Source: Gordonia sediminis (lineage in GTDB: Bacteria; Actinomycetota; Actinomycetes; Mycobacteriales; Mycobacteriaceae). Taken from it: DNA of 64,000 nucleotides. Positions 32,887 to 43,394 of the stretch are shown in pieces; the first letter of the stretch is position 1, and each line of letters starts with the position of its first letter. The stretch is taken from NCBI GenBank assembly GCA_004193205.1, contig RZUM01000011.1, forward strand, positions 124,001 through 188,000. Reading direction: 5' to 3'. A program made the translations under genes and the position numbers. Under the pieces are notes generated by a model. It was not told the origin of the DNA, did no database searches, and saw only the letters and a list, made by a program, of their open reading frames with translations.

Positions 32887-34021
32887 AGAGGGGCGGGTCG
32901 GGGATGCGGTACACCCGCAGCGCGTTCTCCCGGAAAGCCTTGCGCAACATGTAGTCCCCACGCGGTGCGAGGAGATCGATCAACGCTCCGACGACCATGT
33001 CGAGCGAGGCATTGGGTTTGTCGATCGGGAAGTTGGAGCCGAACATCACCCGGTCCGCGCCGAAATGTCCGACGACGTGCTCCACCAGCGGACCGACCAT
33101 CTCGGCCAGTGTCTCGCGGCTGCCGATGTTTCCCCACCGTTCGCGCCCGTACCCCAGGACCGGCATCCCGAGGCCGGACAGTTTCACCACCACGTTCGGA
33201 CACGTGGCGACCGTGGTCATCCGCTCCCGCCACAGCCGGAGGATGTCGGCGCGGGCGCTGGCACTGGCCCCGGTGCGCGCGCCGACGGGGCCGAAGACGC
33301 CGACCGGAGTCCCCATGTGGTCGACCACGATCGTCGACTCCGGATACTCACGCGCCAACGTCACCACGTCGTAGAGCTGATGGGAGTAGACGAACGCATC
33401 AAAGACCAGCCGTCGCTCGGCCACCTCCGCGAACCCCTTGAGGAACGCCGGTGACGCGAGAATGCCGTCGGCGTCGCCACCGTTGCGCACCCGCGGATCG
33501 GGGTGACGGGTGGTCATCAACCGAATCCCCCGGAGCCGATCGTTGACCGCGGCATGCTCGTCGAGGAGATCCCCGAAACGCTCGGCCCGCGGATCGGCGT
33601 GAGCCACCACCGCCCCGAGTCGTGGTGCCTGTCCGACGCCGAACGGCAGGCCGGTGACGTAACGCGTCTCCTCCACTGCTGAGCGGCCCTCCGGGGTGTC
33701 GGCCGCACCCGCGGACTCGTCATTGCGCCAGTGCGACTCCATGTGCACGACGGTGTCGACTCCGACGCCGGCGACCAACGGCACGGCCTCGGCGTCGGAC
33801 ACGTACTGCGGCGGTTCGTAGACGCGGGCGACCGTGTTCGGGGTGAGGACGTATTCCTTGTCCGATTGCGGGACGACCACCGGGAACACCCGATCCCCGA
33901 ACGCCGGGACATAGCGGTAGAGCCGGGACAGGCGGTTGGCCGCCCACGGGGTACGCCGCGGGTTCCACTGGTGCAGATGGGCATCGACGATGCCCGGAAT
34001 TACACCATCGAGCGTGCTCAC
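32870..34021 (-). CDS. Amidohydrolase-2 family protein
   Basis: A 383-aa metal-dependent hydrolase of the amidohydrolase-2 family. The N-terminal metal motif is intact (GIVDAHLHQW), as is VVDHMGTP, but the late Asp is Asn in FGSNFP, a change at a position usually essential for catalysis. I start at GTG 34021 because the family similarity begins just after it; the ribosome site is weak. The last residues, PLVE and the stop, are encoded by the flanking repeat. The gene is divergent from the flavohemoglobin gene. Confidence 0.8.
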   Translation of the reverse strand: MSTLDGVIPGIVDAHLHQWNPRRTPWAANRLSRLYRYVPAFGDRVFPVVVPQSDKEYVLTPNTVARVYEPPQYVSDAEAVPLVAGVGVDTVVHMESHWRNDESAGAADTPEGRSAVEETRYVTGLPFGVGQAPRLGAVVAHADPRAERFGDLLDEHAAVNDRLRGIRLMTTRHPDPRVRNGGDADGILASPAFLKGFAEVAERRLVFDAFVYSHQLYDVVTLAREYPESTIVVDHMGTPVGVFGPVGARTGASASARADILRLWRERMTTVATCPNVVVKLSGLGMPVLGYGRERWGNIGSRETLAEMVGPLVEHVVGHFGADRVMFGSNFPIDKPNASLDMVVGALIDLLAPRGDYMLRKAFRENALRVYRIPDPPLSPLVE

Positions 34022-34096
34022 GACACCGACATTGCCACATCCTCGGCGAACACGATATCGATTAACCGATCGCAAAGCGGGGCCGATCCACCGCAA

Positions 34097-34121
34097 AGTG
34101 GTCCTGTTGGACAGGACCACT
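34097..34121. promoter_or_regulatory. 25-bp inverted repeat upstream of the flavohemoglobin gene
   Basis: Arms agtggtcctgt and acaggaccact form a perfect 11-bp inverted repeat around a 3-bp centre. It lies 46 bp before the globin start and 75 bp from the divergent amidohydrolase start. It has the size and symmetry of a dimeric repressor operator. The regulator is not known. Confidence 0.6.
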
Positions 34122-34167
34122 AAGCTTGCTCATGCGAAACCGGGGTTGATGTGGGAGGTGACCGGAC

Positions 34168-35316
34168 GTGGCGAATCACTCGCGGCACACGCTCCATCAC
34201 CTCCGTGAGCTGATCAATCGCGATCCGGACCGATTCGTCACGAATGTCTACACCCGTCTGTTCACGATCGATCCAGACCTGCGCGACCTGTTCCCGGCGG
34301 TCATGTCCGAACAGCGCGCCGCGTTCTTCGGAGTCATCGACCACGTCCTCGAGGTCGTGCCGGCCGAAACCGGCCACACCGAACTCATCGAGTTCCTCGC
34401 ACAACTCGGCCGTGATCACCGCAAGTACGGGGTACTGCCGGAGCATTACGGCCACATGTACCACGCGCTGGTCGGCGAGTTCGCCACGGTGCTGGGCAGC
34501 CACTGGGACGACGACGCGGCCCAGACCGTGTCCCAGGCGATGATGCTCACCACGGGGGTCATGCGCGGGGCCGCCGAGACGGCCTCACTGCCGGCGTTGT
34601 GGACGGCGAAGGTCGTGCAGAAGTTCCGGATCACCCGGGATCTCGCCGTCATCCGGCTCGTCACCGACACCAAACTGCGCTTCGCCGTCGGCCAGTACGT
34701 GGAGGTCGAGGTGCCGCAACGCCCCAAGGTGTGGCGCAACCTGTCTCCGGCGATCCCGCCGAATCCCGCCGGTGAGCTGGAGTTCCACGTGCGGGCCGTC
34801 CCGGGCGGGGTGGTGAGCGCCGCCATCGTCGGGGAGACCCGGGTCGGTGACACCTGGTACTTCGCGCAGGGGCACGGCACCCTGCACATCGAACCGGAAC
34901 GCCCGGTGCTGATGGTCGCCGGCGGTACCGGTCTGGCGCCGCTACGGGCGCTGCTCATCGAGATGTCCAAGCGTGCCGACACCCCGGCCACGCACATCTT
35001 CTACGGCATGCGCTACCCGGGGGAACTGTACGACCTGACGGTGTTGCGCCGCATCGCCACGACCAACCCGTGGCTCACCATCACCGCGGTGTCCGAGGAG
35101 ACCGACGATCCGTGGTGGATCACCTCGGTCGCGACTCCGGAAGCTCTGGGCATCGACCACCGGATCGGCATCCTGGCCGACGTGGTGGTGGAGGCCGGTC
35201 CGTGGGAAGAACATCAGGTCCTGATCGCCGGATCGCCAGGCATGATCGCAACGACGCGGCGCCGACTGCTCATCGCCGGCGTGCGGGCCAGCCGCATCCA
35301 GCACGACCCCGTATGA
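34168..35316 (+). CDS. Flavohemoglobin, type II-like
   Basis: A 382-aa fusion of a globin domain (about 1-140) with an FAD/NAD(P)H reductase domain (about 145-382). The proximal His is in LGRDHRKYG and the NAD region reads MVAGGTGLAPLRAL. The FAD motif is unusual, WRNLSPAIPPNP in place of RxYSL, as in the mycobacterial type II flavohemoglobins. Those are thought to act differently from the NO dioxygenase Hmp, possibly with D-lactate-linked electron flow. ATG 34168 gives the family length. Confidence 0.85.
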   Translation: MANHSRHTLHHLRELINRDPDRFVTNVYTRLFTIDPDLRDLFPAVMSEQRAAFFGVIDHVLEVVPAETGHTELIEFLAQLGRDHRKYGVLPEHYGHMYHALVGEFATVLGSHWDDDAAQTVSQAMMLTTGVMRGAAETASLPALWTAKVVQKFRITRDLAVIRLVTDTKLRFAVGQYVEVEVPQRPKVWRNLSPAIPPNPAGELEFHVRAVPGGVVSAAIVGETRVGDTWYFAQGHGTLHIEPERPVLMVAGGTGLAPLRALLIEMSKRADTPATHIFYGMRYPGELYDLTVLRRIATTNPWLTITAVSEETDDPWWITSVATPEALGIDHRIGILADVVVEAGPWEEHQVLIAGSPGMIATTRRRLLIAGVRASRIQHDPV

Positions 35317-35335
35317 GCCTGTATGAGTCCGCGAC

Positions 35336-36436
35336 TCAGGGAAATGGCGCAGACCCGGACACGGTCTCGGTGACCGTCACGGTCTCCGTCTCGGTCTGGG
35401 TCTCCGTCTGAGTCTCGGTCGCCGTCGCGGCGGCGGTCTCGGTCTGGGTCTCGGTGGCCGTGGTCGTGCGGGTGACCGTCTGCCGATCCTGGGTCACCGT
35501 CGCGGTGACCTGTCGGGTCTCGGTGACCGGGTCGGCCTCGGTGGTCCTGGTGATCGTGGACGGCGGCGCGGTCACCGTCGACGTCGGGATTTCGGCTTGC
35601 TGATCGGCCTCGACGCCGGCGAAGACCGCCGACGCGGCGATCGCGCCGACCAGCAGCGCAGCAGCGATCGCGGCACCGATCACCCACCAGCGCCGATTCG
35701 ACGAGCCGTGCGGAGCCGGCGTCGGACGCAGTGCGATGACCGCGGCCCCGGCCGCCGATGCGAGAGCCGGCTGCGCGGCGATGACGACGGGGCGGGCCAG
35801 CGCGTATTCCATGGCCGACGCCACGCCGGGCACTTCGGCGCCGGGTCCGGTGCACACCACCGCGGTGACCGACGCGCCGCCGGGCGCCGACGTCACCGCG
35901 TCCGCGACGACGCGGGCGTGTGTCGGGTCGGTGACCGGGCCGGGTGTCCCGAACGCGAACTCCGCGGTCCCGAGGACCTCACCGGTGGCCGAATCGAGGG
36001 TGACCACCGACGACCCCGGCGACGGGACCGCCGACCGGTCGAGGTCGAGGACCGCGACGATGCCGCGGCCGCCGAGCTCGTTGGTCGCGACCTCGGCCAA
36101 CGCCGACGGCAGGTCGGTGACCGCGACCTTGCTGTGCCAGGCCGGGTGCGATGGGCCGGGTGCGAGCCGGGTCTGCAAGTAGTTCTGGGTGGCCGGGCGG
36201 GCGCAGGCGATGCCGATCCGGTCGATCTCGTAGGGCACCGACCCGACGAGTTCGCCGATCGCCGTCTCCGCGCCCTGTGCCGACGGATCGGGCAGGTCGA
36301 CGAGGTTGGAGGCGATGATCTCACCGCCGGGCCCGCGCACCACCGACGCGATCTGATCCTCGACCACCGAGATACCAAGGACCGCGCTACCCGAGGCGGA
36401 GTTGCTCGGCGAGCGGACGCTCGTCGTCTCGGCCAT
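35336..36436 (-). CDS. Single-pass membrane protein with Thr/Glu-rich extracytoplasmic tail
   Basis: A 366-aa protein of unknown function. Residues 15-225 look like an alpha/beta domain with ILGI/VLDLDRS-type strands reminiscent of actin-like folds, but catalytic motifs are not clear. One membrane segment (about 250-273, IGAAIAAALLVGAIAASAVFAG) follows. The C-terminal 90 residues are a low-complexity tail of TET/TVT/TQTE repeats, presumably outside the membrane. It lies downstream of hspR on the same strand with a 68-bp gap, so read-through from the chaperone operon is possible. Confidence 0.7.
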   Translation of the reverse strand: MAETTSVRSPSNSASGSAVLGISVVEDQIASVVRGPGGEIIASNLVDLPDPSAQGAETAIGELVGSVPYEIDRIGIACARPATQNYLQTRLAPGPSHPAWHSKVAVTDLPSALAEVATNELGGRGIVAVLDLDRSAVPSPGSSVVTLDSATGEVLGTAEFAFGTPGPVTDPTHARVVADAVTSAPGGASVTAVVCTGPGAEVPGVASAMEYALARPVVIAAQPALASAAGAAVIALRPTPAPHGSSNRRWWVIGAAIAAALLVGAIAASAVFAGVEADQQAEIPTSTVTAPPSTITRTTEADPVTETRQVTATVTQDRQTVTRTTTATETQTETAAATATETQTETQTETETVTVTETVSGSAPFP

Positions 36437-36504
36437 CTACTGCTGTCCTGTCTTCCCCGGTCGGTGTTCGACGACCCAGGGTATCGGGTCGGGATCAGCG
36501 ACGA

Positions 36505-36906
36505 TCAGTCGGCGTTGCGCTTACGTCGCGGCTGCCACACGACGAGCGCGCTCGTGCGCGGCACCGGGACGAGTTCACCGCTGCGTCGTTGCGCCGCGGC
36601 GTCGAGGTCGGCCTGCAGTTCCCGGACCCGCTGCTGGAGGGCGTCGACCTGGTTGCTCAGGTCGATGATCCGCTTGATCCCGGCCAGGTTGACCCCCTCT
36701 TCCTGGGAGAGTCGCTGGATCTCGCGCAGCAGCTCGACGTCGCGGGTCGAGTAGCGGCGGCCGCCGCCGCTGGTGCGTTGCGGGGTGACGAGACCGAGCC
36801 GGTCGTAGGTCCGCAGGGTCTGCGCATGCATGCCCGCGAGTTCGGCGGCGACGGAGATCATGAAGGTGGCGGCGCTCTCGGCGTCGTAGTTCCTCGACAT
36901 CATCAT
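36505..36906 (-). CDS. hspR: MerR-family heat-shock repressor HspR
   Basis: A 133-aa repressor. The MerR-type helix-turn-helix reads [26 protein letters not shown], then [15 protein letters not shown], followed by a coiled coil. HspR with DnaK as co-repressor shuts off the dnaK operon by binding HAIR elements; two lie upstream of dnaK here. The ATG overlaps the dnaJ stop (ATGA). Two further in-frame ATG codons follow at once, so the true start may be 36903 or 36900. Confidence 0.95.
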   Translation of the reverse strand: MMMSRNYDAESAATFMISVAAELAGMHAQTLRTYDRLGLVTPQRTSGGGRRYSTRDVELLREIQRLSQEEGVNLAGIKRIIDLSNQVDALQQRVRELQADLDAAAQRRSGELVPVPRTSALVVWQPRRKRNAD

Positions 36907-38099
36907 CGCCCCCATCCCGCGCGCGGATCGAATCCGCCGGCCTTCTCGGCCTCCGCGTAACGACGCATCGCCTCCACGGCCGCATCGTCGAGCTTCGGCG
37001 GCACCGACACCTTGACCGTGACCAGCAGGTCACCGGCCCCGCCGGACCGCTTGGGCACGCCACGACCGCGCACCCGCAGGGTGCGACCGTCGGCGGTGTT
37101 CGCCGGGATCTTCACCCCGACCGAACCGTCGAGCGTCGGCACGGACACCGTGGCGCCGAGCACCAGCTCGGAGATACTCACCGGCAGTTGTACTTTCAGG
37201 TCGTTGCCGCTGCGGGTGAACACCTTGTCGGCACTCACGTGCACGACGACGTACAGGTCGCCCGACGGCGCGCCGCGTCGTCCCGCCTCTCCCTGCCCGG
37301 CGAGCCGGATCCGCTGTCCGTCCTCGACGCCGGCCGGGATGCGGACGTTGATAGTGCGGGCCCGCACTTTGACGCCGGTCCCGTCGCAGTCGCCGCACGG
37401 GTCGTCGATGCGTGATCCGGTGCCCTGGCAGTCCTGGCATGGTTCGCTGAACCCGAACGCGCCCTGGTTGCGGCTGACGAATCCGGAACCGTTACAGCTC
37501 GGGCAGACCCGCGGGCTGGTTCCCGGCTTCGCGCCGCTGCCATGGCATGTGGTGCAGGGCGACGGACTGGTCACCCGCAATGGCACGGTCGTGCCGACCG
37601 CCGCGTCCCGGAAGGTGAGCGTGGTCTCGGTCTCGAGGTCGTTGCCGCGCTTGGGGCGCGTCGCCGTCGACCCGCGAGGCCCGCGGTTGAACAGGCCCTC
37701 GAAGAGGTCGCCGAAGCCACCACCCTCGGACCCGCCGCCACCACCGCCGAAGAGGTCGCCGATGTTGAAGTCGGCACCACCGGACGTCGTGTAGTGCGTT
37801 CCCCCGCCGCCGGGGAAGCCCCCGGGAAAGCCGTTGCCCCCGCCACGGAATCGCCCGCCGGCGAACATCGCGCGGGTCTCGTCGTATTCCTTGCGCTTGT
37901 CGGCGTCGGACAGCACGCTGTGGGCTTCGGACACCCGCTTGAAGCGCTCCTCGGCCGCCGCGTCTCCCGGATTGGCATCCGGGTGCAGCTCGCGTGCGAG
38001 CTTGCGATAGGCCTTCTTGATTTCTTCAGCCGAAGCGTCAGAAGCAACGCCGAGGTCCTTGTAGAAGTCGTGTTCGAGCCACTCTCGCTGTGGAGCCAC
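36903..38099 (-). CDS. dnaJ: Chaperone protein DnaJ
   Basis: A 398-aa type I DnaJ. The J domain (about 8-75) has the HPD motif ([10 protein letters not shown]). A Gly/Phe-rich linker follows, then four CxxCxGxG zinc motifs ([32 protein letters not shown]) and the C-terminal substrate domain. It starts with GTG after a strong GAAGGAGGTGACG site. It stimulates DnaK ATPase. A 205-bp gap with a large hairpin element separates it from grpE. Confidence 0.97.
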   Translation of the reverse strand: MAPQREWLEHDFYKDLGVASDASAEEIKKAYRKLARELHPDANPGDAAAEERFKRVSEAHSVLSDADKRKEYDETRAMFAGGRFRGGGNGFPGGFPGGGGTHYTTSGGADFNIGDLFGGGGGGSEGGGFGDLFEGLFNRGPRGSTATRPKRGNDLETETTLTFRDAAVGTTVPLRVTSPSPCTTCHGSGAKPGTSPRVCPSCNGSGFVSRNQGAFGFSEPCQDCQGTGSRIDDPCGDCDGTGVKVRARTINVRIPAGVEDGQRIRLAGQGEAGRRGAPSGDLYVVVHVSADKVFTRSGNDLKVQLPVSISELVLGATVSVPTLDGSVGVKIPANTADGRTLRVRGRGVPKRSGGAGDLLVTVKVSVPPKLDDAAVEAMRRYAEAEKAGGFDPRAGWGR

Positions 38100-38167
38100 C
38101 AGACGTCACCTCCTTCGATGTTTCATTGTCTGAATGTAGTTGTTGTTTGTCGCGTTTGTGTTCCGGT

Positions 38168-38287
38168 CCCTGAGGTGCGAGCGGAGCGAGCCACGAAGGG
38201 TGCTCGCCCTTCGTGGCTCGTCGCTAGCGCTCCTCGCACCTCAGGGATCGTGGGTCGCTCGTCGCTATCGCTCCTCGCACCTCAGGG
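38168..38287. repeat. Nested inverted repeat between grpE and dnaJ
   Basis: The arms ccctgaggtgcgagc (38168-38182) and gctcctcgcacctcaggg (38229-38246) enclose a perfect 14-bp hairpin (38187-38200 / 38207-38220, 6-nt loop). A further right-arm copy lies at 38270-38287. The structure sits inside the dnaK-grpE-dnaJ-hspR operon. It could reduce read-through or protect mRNA ends; it also looks like a repetitive extragenic element. Confidence 0.75.
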
Positions 38288-38304
38288 AGCGCGGGTTGTG
38301 GCGC

Positions 38305-38945
38305 CTATTCTGCACCAGTTTCTTCGGTTTTCGGAGTCTCCGCCGGCACCGGATCGGTGACCGTGACCATCGCGGTCCGGATCACCTTCTCGCCGAGGCG
38401 GTATCCGCTGCGGTAGACCGCACCGACCACCGGGTTGGCCCCGTCACCGTCGTGCTGGACGGCCTCGTGCAGTTCCGGATCGAACTCCTCTCCGGATTCA
38501 CCGAACTTGGCCAGTCCCTCGCCCGTGAGCGTTGCACCGAGCTTGTCGGCCAGTACCTTCAGCGGCCCGGTCTCGAGGTCGCCGTGCTCGCGGGCACGGT
38601 CGAGATCGTCGAGGATCGGGAGCAGCTTCTCGATCAGCACCTGCTTGCCGAAGGCGACCGATCCCTGCTTCTCCTCCGCGGCCCGCCGCTTGAAGTTGGC
38701 GAACTGGGCGCGTTCCCGTTGCAGGTCCGCGGTCAGCTCGGCCACCTTCTGTTCGGCGGCACTGGGCGCCTCCTCAGGCGCGGCGTGCGCCGCACCGGGG
38801 CGCACCTCTCCCGTCTCGGGATCGATGAGCCGCCGGTCGGTGACGGTGATCGGCATGTCGACCTCCCGCTCGATGTCGACCGCTTCGAGTTCGAGTTCGG
38901 GTTCGCTTGGCGCGCTCGCGGTGTCGTGCGAGGACTCGCTCTGGG

Positions 38946-38949
<4 letters not shown>
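38305..38949 (-). CDS. grpE: Nucleotide exchange factor GrpE
   Basis: A 214-aa GrpE. A long acidic, disordered N-terminus precedes the coiled coil ([21 protein letters not shown]) and the conserved C-terminal beta domain ([20 protein letters not shown] and [13 protein letters not shown]). It starts with a GTG that overlaps the dnaK stop codon (GTGA), indicating coupled translation. It releases ADP from DnaK. Confidence 0.96.
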
Positions 38950-40799
<1,850 letters not shown>

Positions 40800-40962
40800 A
40801 TGTCTTTTCCTCCTAGTTCATGGGTCTGCACCCAAGTACGTGCCCGGGTCCGCGTGGATCGCACGCGGACGCGGATGTCGTTCGAAACCCGCATCTGGGG
40901 GACCCGAACTTCAGCGCGTCCGACTCATGTCCTACTGAACTTGCGAGCCGGAGTCAACCTGG

Positions 40963-40983
40963 GTTGAGTCTACACGACTCAGG
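40963..40983. promoter_or_regulatory. HAIR element 1 (HspR operator) upstream of dnaK
   Basis: gttgagt-N7-actcagg closely matches the HAIR consensus CTTGAGT-N7-ACTCAAG, with exact 7-bp spacing and 12 of 14 arm bases. HspR bound here would repress dnaK-grpE-dnaJ-hspR. Confidence 0.85.
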
Positions 40984-41040
40984 TTTCTCGCCGTGTTCAA
41001 CTCGGGAGGGTTGTGGATTGTTCCCGAACCCGGGCAAAAA

Positions 41041-41061
41041 GTTGAGCCCGCCGAACTCAAG
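41041..41061. promoter_or_regulatory. HAIR element 2 (HspR operator) upstream of dnaK
   Basis: gttgagc-N7-actcaag matches the HAIR consensus with 12 of 14 arm bases and the exact spacer. It lies 57 bp further upstream than element 1, on the same face if HspR binds cooperatively over about 78 bp. Confidence 0.85.
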
Positions 41062-41099
41062 TTTGCGCGTTTGCCGGTGGGTCGGCGGGAGAACCGGCG

Positions 41100-42029
41100 T
41101 CAGCGGTGGTGGGCGGTGAAGAAGTCCCAGATCACCGACGTGGCGTCGAACGCCGTCGACGGTTCGTTACCCGGGCGCACCAGGTCCATGAGGGGCGATC
41201 GCGACGACCCCGGCCACTGATGCCCGGCTCCGGCGACCGTGATCAACTCCACCGTTCGACTTCCGGGACACCGGGCGACCGACGTGGTCACCGGATCGGT
41301 GCGTCGAACCACGGGAGGAGCGCAGGAGTCGATTCGGCGGAAGGTCGCGTTCACCTCCGGCACCGACGGCCCGTCGACCCGGGCGTTACCGTTGACGCTG
41401 TAGTACCGGCCCGGTCCGCCGCCATAGGGCACCGACTGGTCGTTCGTACCGTGGATGTGCAGCACCGAGATCGGATGTGCTCGGGAGCAGTCGGTGAGGA
41501 TCGTGCCCGCGACCGGGGCCGCCGCGGCGAACAGGTCGGTCTGGCAGGCGAGGCGGTAGGCCATCATCGCGCCGTTCGACATGCCGGTGATGTAGACGCG
41601 GGACCGGTCGATCGGCATCTGCGCGGCGACCTTGTCGACGACGGCGCGGATGAACCCCACGTCGTCGACGGTGCGCTGCTGTGCCGGCCCGCAACAGGTC
41701 CCCGCATTCCACGAGCGGCCCACACCGTTGGGGAACACCGCGACGAACCGTCCACGGTCGGCCTGCGCGTCCCAGTGGTAGCTGCGTTCGGCCTGCTTCC
41801 CGCTGCCGTATCCGCCATGCAGCACGACGACGAGTGGCGCGGGTCGGGAAAGTCCGGCCGGGCGGTACAGCTCGAAGGTCCGCGCCGAGGCACCCGAGCC
41901 GATCGTGCCGGTGGCGTGGCCTCCCACCACGGGGGCGGCGACGACACCTCCGGGCACCGCGGCAAGACACAATGCGGCCACGCCGATGCCGGCGAGCAGG
42001 CCCCGGACGCGTAACCGACCAGTCGTCAT
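41100..42029 (-). CDS. Secreted PHB-depolymerase/feruloyl-esterase family hydrolase (LpqC-like)
   Basis: A 309-aa alpha/beta hydrolase with a signal peptide (GLLAGIGVAALCLAAVPGGVVAA). The oxyanion loop reads VVLHGGYGSG, the nucleophile elbow GMSNGAMMA, the Asp is in HGTNDQSVPY and the His in AGAGHQWPG. These match the esterase family that includes PHB depolymerases and feruloyl esterases. It starts 9 bases after a YciI-like gene and may be the last gene of the ketone carboxylase operon. Confidence 0.85.
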   Translation of the reverse strand: MTTGRLRVRGLLAGIGVAALCLAAVPGGVVAAPVVGGHATGTIGSGASARTFELYRPAGLSRPAPLVVVLHGGYGSGKQAERSYHWDAQADRGRFVAVFPNGVGRSWNAGTCCGPAQQRTVDDVGFIRAVVDKVAAQMPIDRSRVYITGMSNGAMMAYRLACQTDLFAAAAPVAGTILTDCSRAHPISVLHIHGTNDQSVPYGGGPGRYYSVNGNARVDGPSVPEVNATFRRIDSCAPPVVRRTDPVTTSVARCPGSRTVELITVAGAGHQWPGSSRSPLMDLVRPGNEPSTAFDATSVIWDFFTAHHR

Positions 42030-42038
42030 GTCAGCCGG

Positions 42039-42395
42039 TCACGCGGGCTCCGGCGGCAGGGCGTCACCCGGGAAGCCGCGGGCGGGATGCACGTCGAAGG
42101 TGAACACGCCGGCCATCACCCCGGGGTCCTCACCCATCAGTGCGGTGGTGGTCTGCACGTCGCGGTCGAAGATCCCGACACCGCAGACGTCGGTGTCGTC
42201 GATGATCGGCAGGACCACCGACAACGCGCCGGCCGCGCGCAGCGCGAAGTTGCGCCGGCCGTGTTCCCAGATGACCGACTCCGCTTCGGCGGTGCCGTAC
42301 TTCGGGCCTGCCCTCAGGATGACCACCGAGTACGGATTCGCGCTCGGCAGCATCTCCTGCATCTGTGCGTCGGTGATCTCGGGTAGATCGGACAT
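42039..42395 (-). CDS. YciI-like (YCII-related) small protein
   Basis: A 118-aa ferredoxin-like-fold protein related to YciI and the muconolactone-isomerase-like group. Marks are NPYSVVILRAGPKYG, HGRRNFALRAAGALSVVLPI and GVGIFDRD. I start at MSDLPEI, preceded by AGGAG. It lies between the 261-aa protein of the ketone carboxylase operon and the esterase, on the same strand. Function is unknown. Confidence 0.7.
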   Translation of the reverse strand: MSDLPEITDAQMQEMLPSANPYSVVILRAGPKYGTAEAESVIWEHGRRNFALRAAGALSVVLPIIDDTDVCGVGIFDRDVQTTTALMGEDPGVMAGVFTFDVHPARGFPGDALPPEPA

Positions 42396-42521
42396 GATGG
42401 CTCCTCGTCGCGGCGCGCGCATGTGGGTTCGAGAGCAACGTGCGCAACACGATTATCGGCTCTTCGGAGGGCGGCGCGGGCCGTTTCCTCGCAGCTCGGG
42501 CGAGGAACGGCCGGTGCCTTC

Positions 42522-43307
42522 TCAGTTCAGTTGCCCGAGTTTGTCGAGTACCTCCTCGGGAGACGATGTGGGTGGGATGGCGGCCAGGATCAGGTCGCCG
42601 TCGGGGATGGGGGCACCACCGTTCCAGTAACCGGGCGGCAGGTCGGCGATGACGATCTCCCCGGTCGTCTCGACCCGATCGGGGTGCCGCATGGCCGCCG
42701 ACCACCCGAGGTGTCCGATCACGTTGGTGATCGAGGTGTAATCACGCAGCGACTCGTCGAGACCGTCGAGGGGAGTGGAGGCGTCGAGCAGGATCAGGGC
42801 GACGGGCAGCGATCCGAGTTGCCCGAGCCATTCGGCGACGTACATCGACGCACTGTCGGCGCTGTCGAAGTCGATCTCGTCCAACGGGTTCCCGGCGACC
42901 GCGTGCGCCCACGCCAGCCATGTTCCCGGCGACGGGAGGCCGAGCACGATCCGGCGGCGGGTGGCGTCGGCGATCGTGGTCACGGTCTTGGTGAACTCCT
43001 CGAGCAGACCTTCGTCGCCGAGGAGTGTGCGCAGGGGGTAGCCGATGCGCGTGCGTGCGGCCATGTTGTCGACGATCCGGGGCGTCGCGGCGAGCTGAGC
43101 CTGCTGCCAGCGCTGGACGTCGACCCAAGCCGCATCCGGACCCAGGAGCGATTGGACCTGCCCGAAATGGCCGGCGAGCGCGCCGAGATCGGTCCACGGG
43201 ATCTGTGCGCCCTGCCGGATGACCGCGGTCGAGTAGTCGGTGTCGTCGATGATGACGGGTCGGCGCCGCCCGCTCGGCGGCGCAGAGGTGAGGGTGCTGA
43301 TGGTCAT
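42522..43307 (-). CDS. Ketone carboxylase operon protein, possible Apc5-like subunit
   Basis: A 261-aa protein without a recognisable catalytic motif. RRRIVLGLPSPGTWLAWAHA and repeated IVIADLP/VALILLDAS strand patterns suggest a TIM-barrel-like fold, perhaps related to cobalamin-independent methionine synthase or uroporphyrinogen decarboxylase. It lies 87 bases after the HyuB-like gene. In acetophenone carboxylase operons an extra fifth subunit (Apc5) takes this place, which is the reason for the tentative name. Confidence 0.6.
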   Translation of the reverse strand: MTISTLTSAPPSGRRRPVIIDDTDYSTAVIRQGAQIPWTDLGALAGHFGQVQSLLGPDAAWVDVQRWQQAQLAATPRIVDNMAARTRIGYPLRTLLGDEGLLEEFTKTVTTIADATRRRIVLGLPSPGTWLAWAHAVAGNPLDEIDFDSADSASMYVAEWLGQLGSLPVALILLDASTPLDGLDESLRDYTSITNVIGHLGWSAAMRHPDRVETTGEIVIADLPPGYWNGGAPIPDGDLILAAIPPTSSPEEVLDKLGQLN

Positions 43308-43394
43308 GACATGTCCTTGAGGGTGAGCGGATTCGAAGGTTGCGGGCCGTCCGGGGGGACCGATTCGGTCTCGCCCCCGGACGACCGGCGGATA

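Larger units (their letters stand above)
40800..41099 (-). promoter_or_regulatory. dnaK leader and promoter region
   Basis: This 300-bp gap before dnaK holds the two HAIR-type sites listed separately and a GC-lower stretch between them. No gene is seen. The secreted esterase gene upstream ends at its far edge on the same strand, so the region must also stop that transcript. Confidence 0.6.

Noticed and set aside
32470-32954. Open frames through the repeat array (up to 129 codons)
   Set aside because: They are translations of tandem repeats (recurrent RYSTSGKG/LLDQRK units) without ribosome sites.
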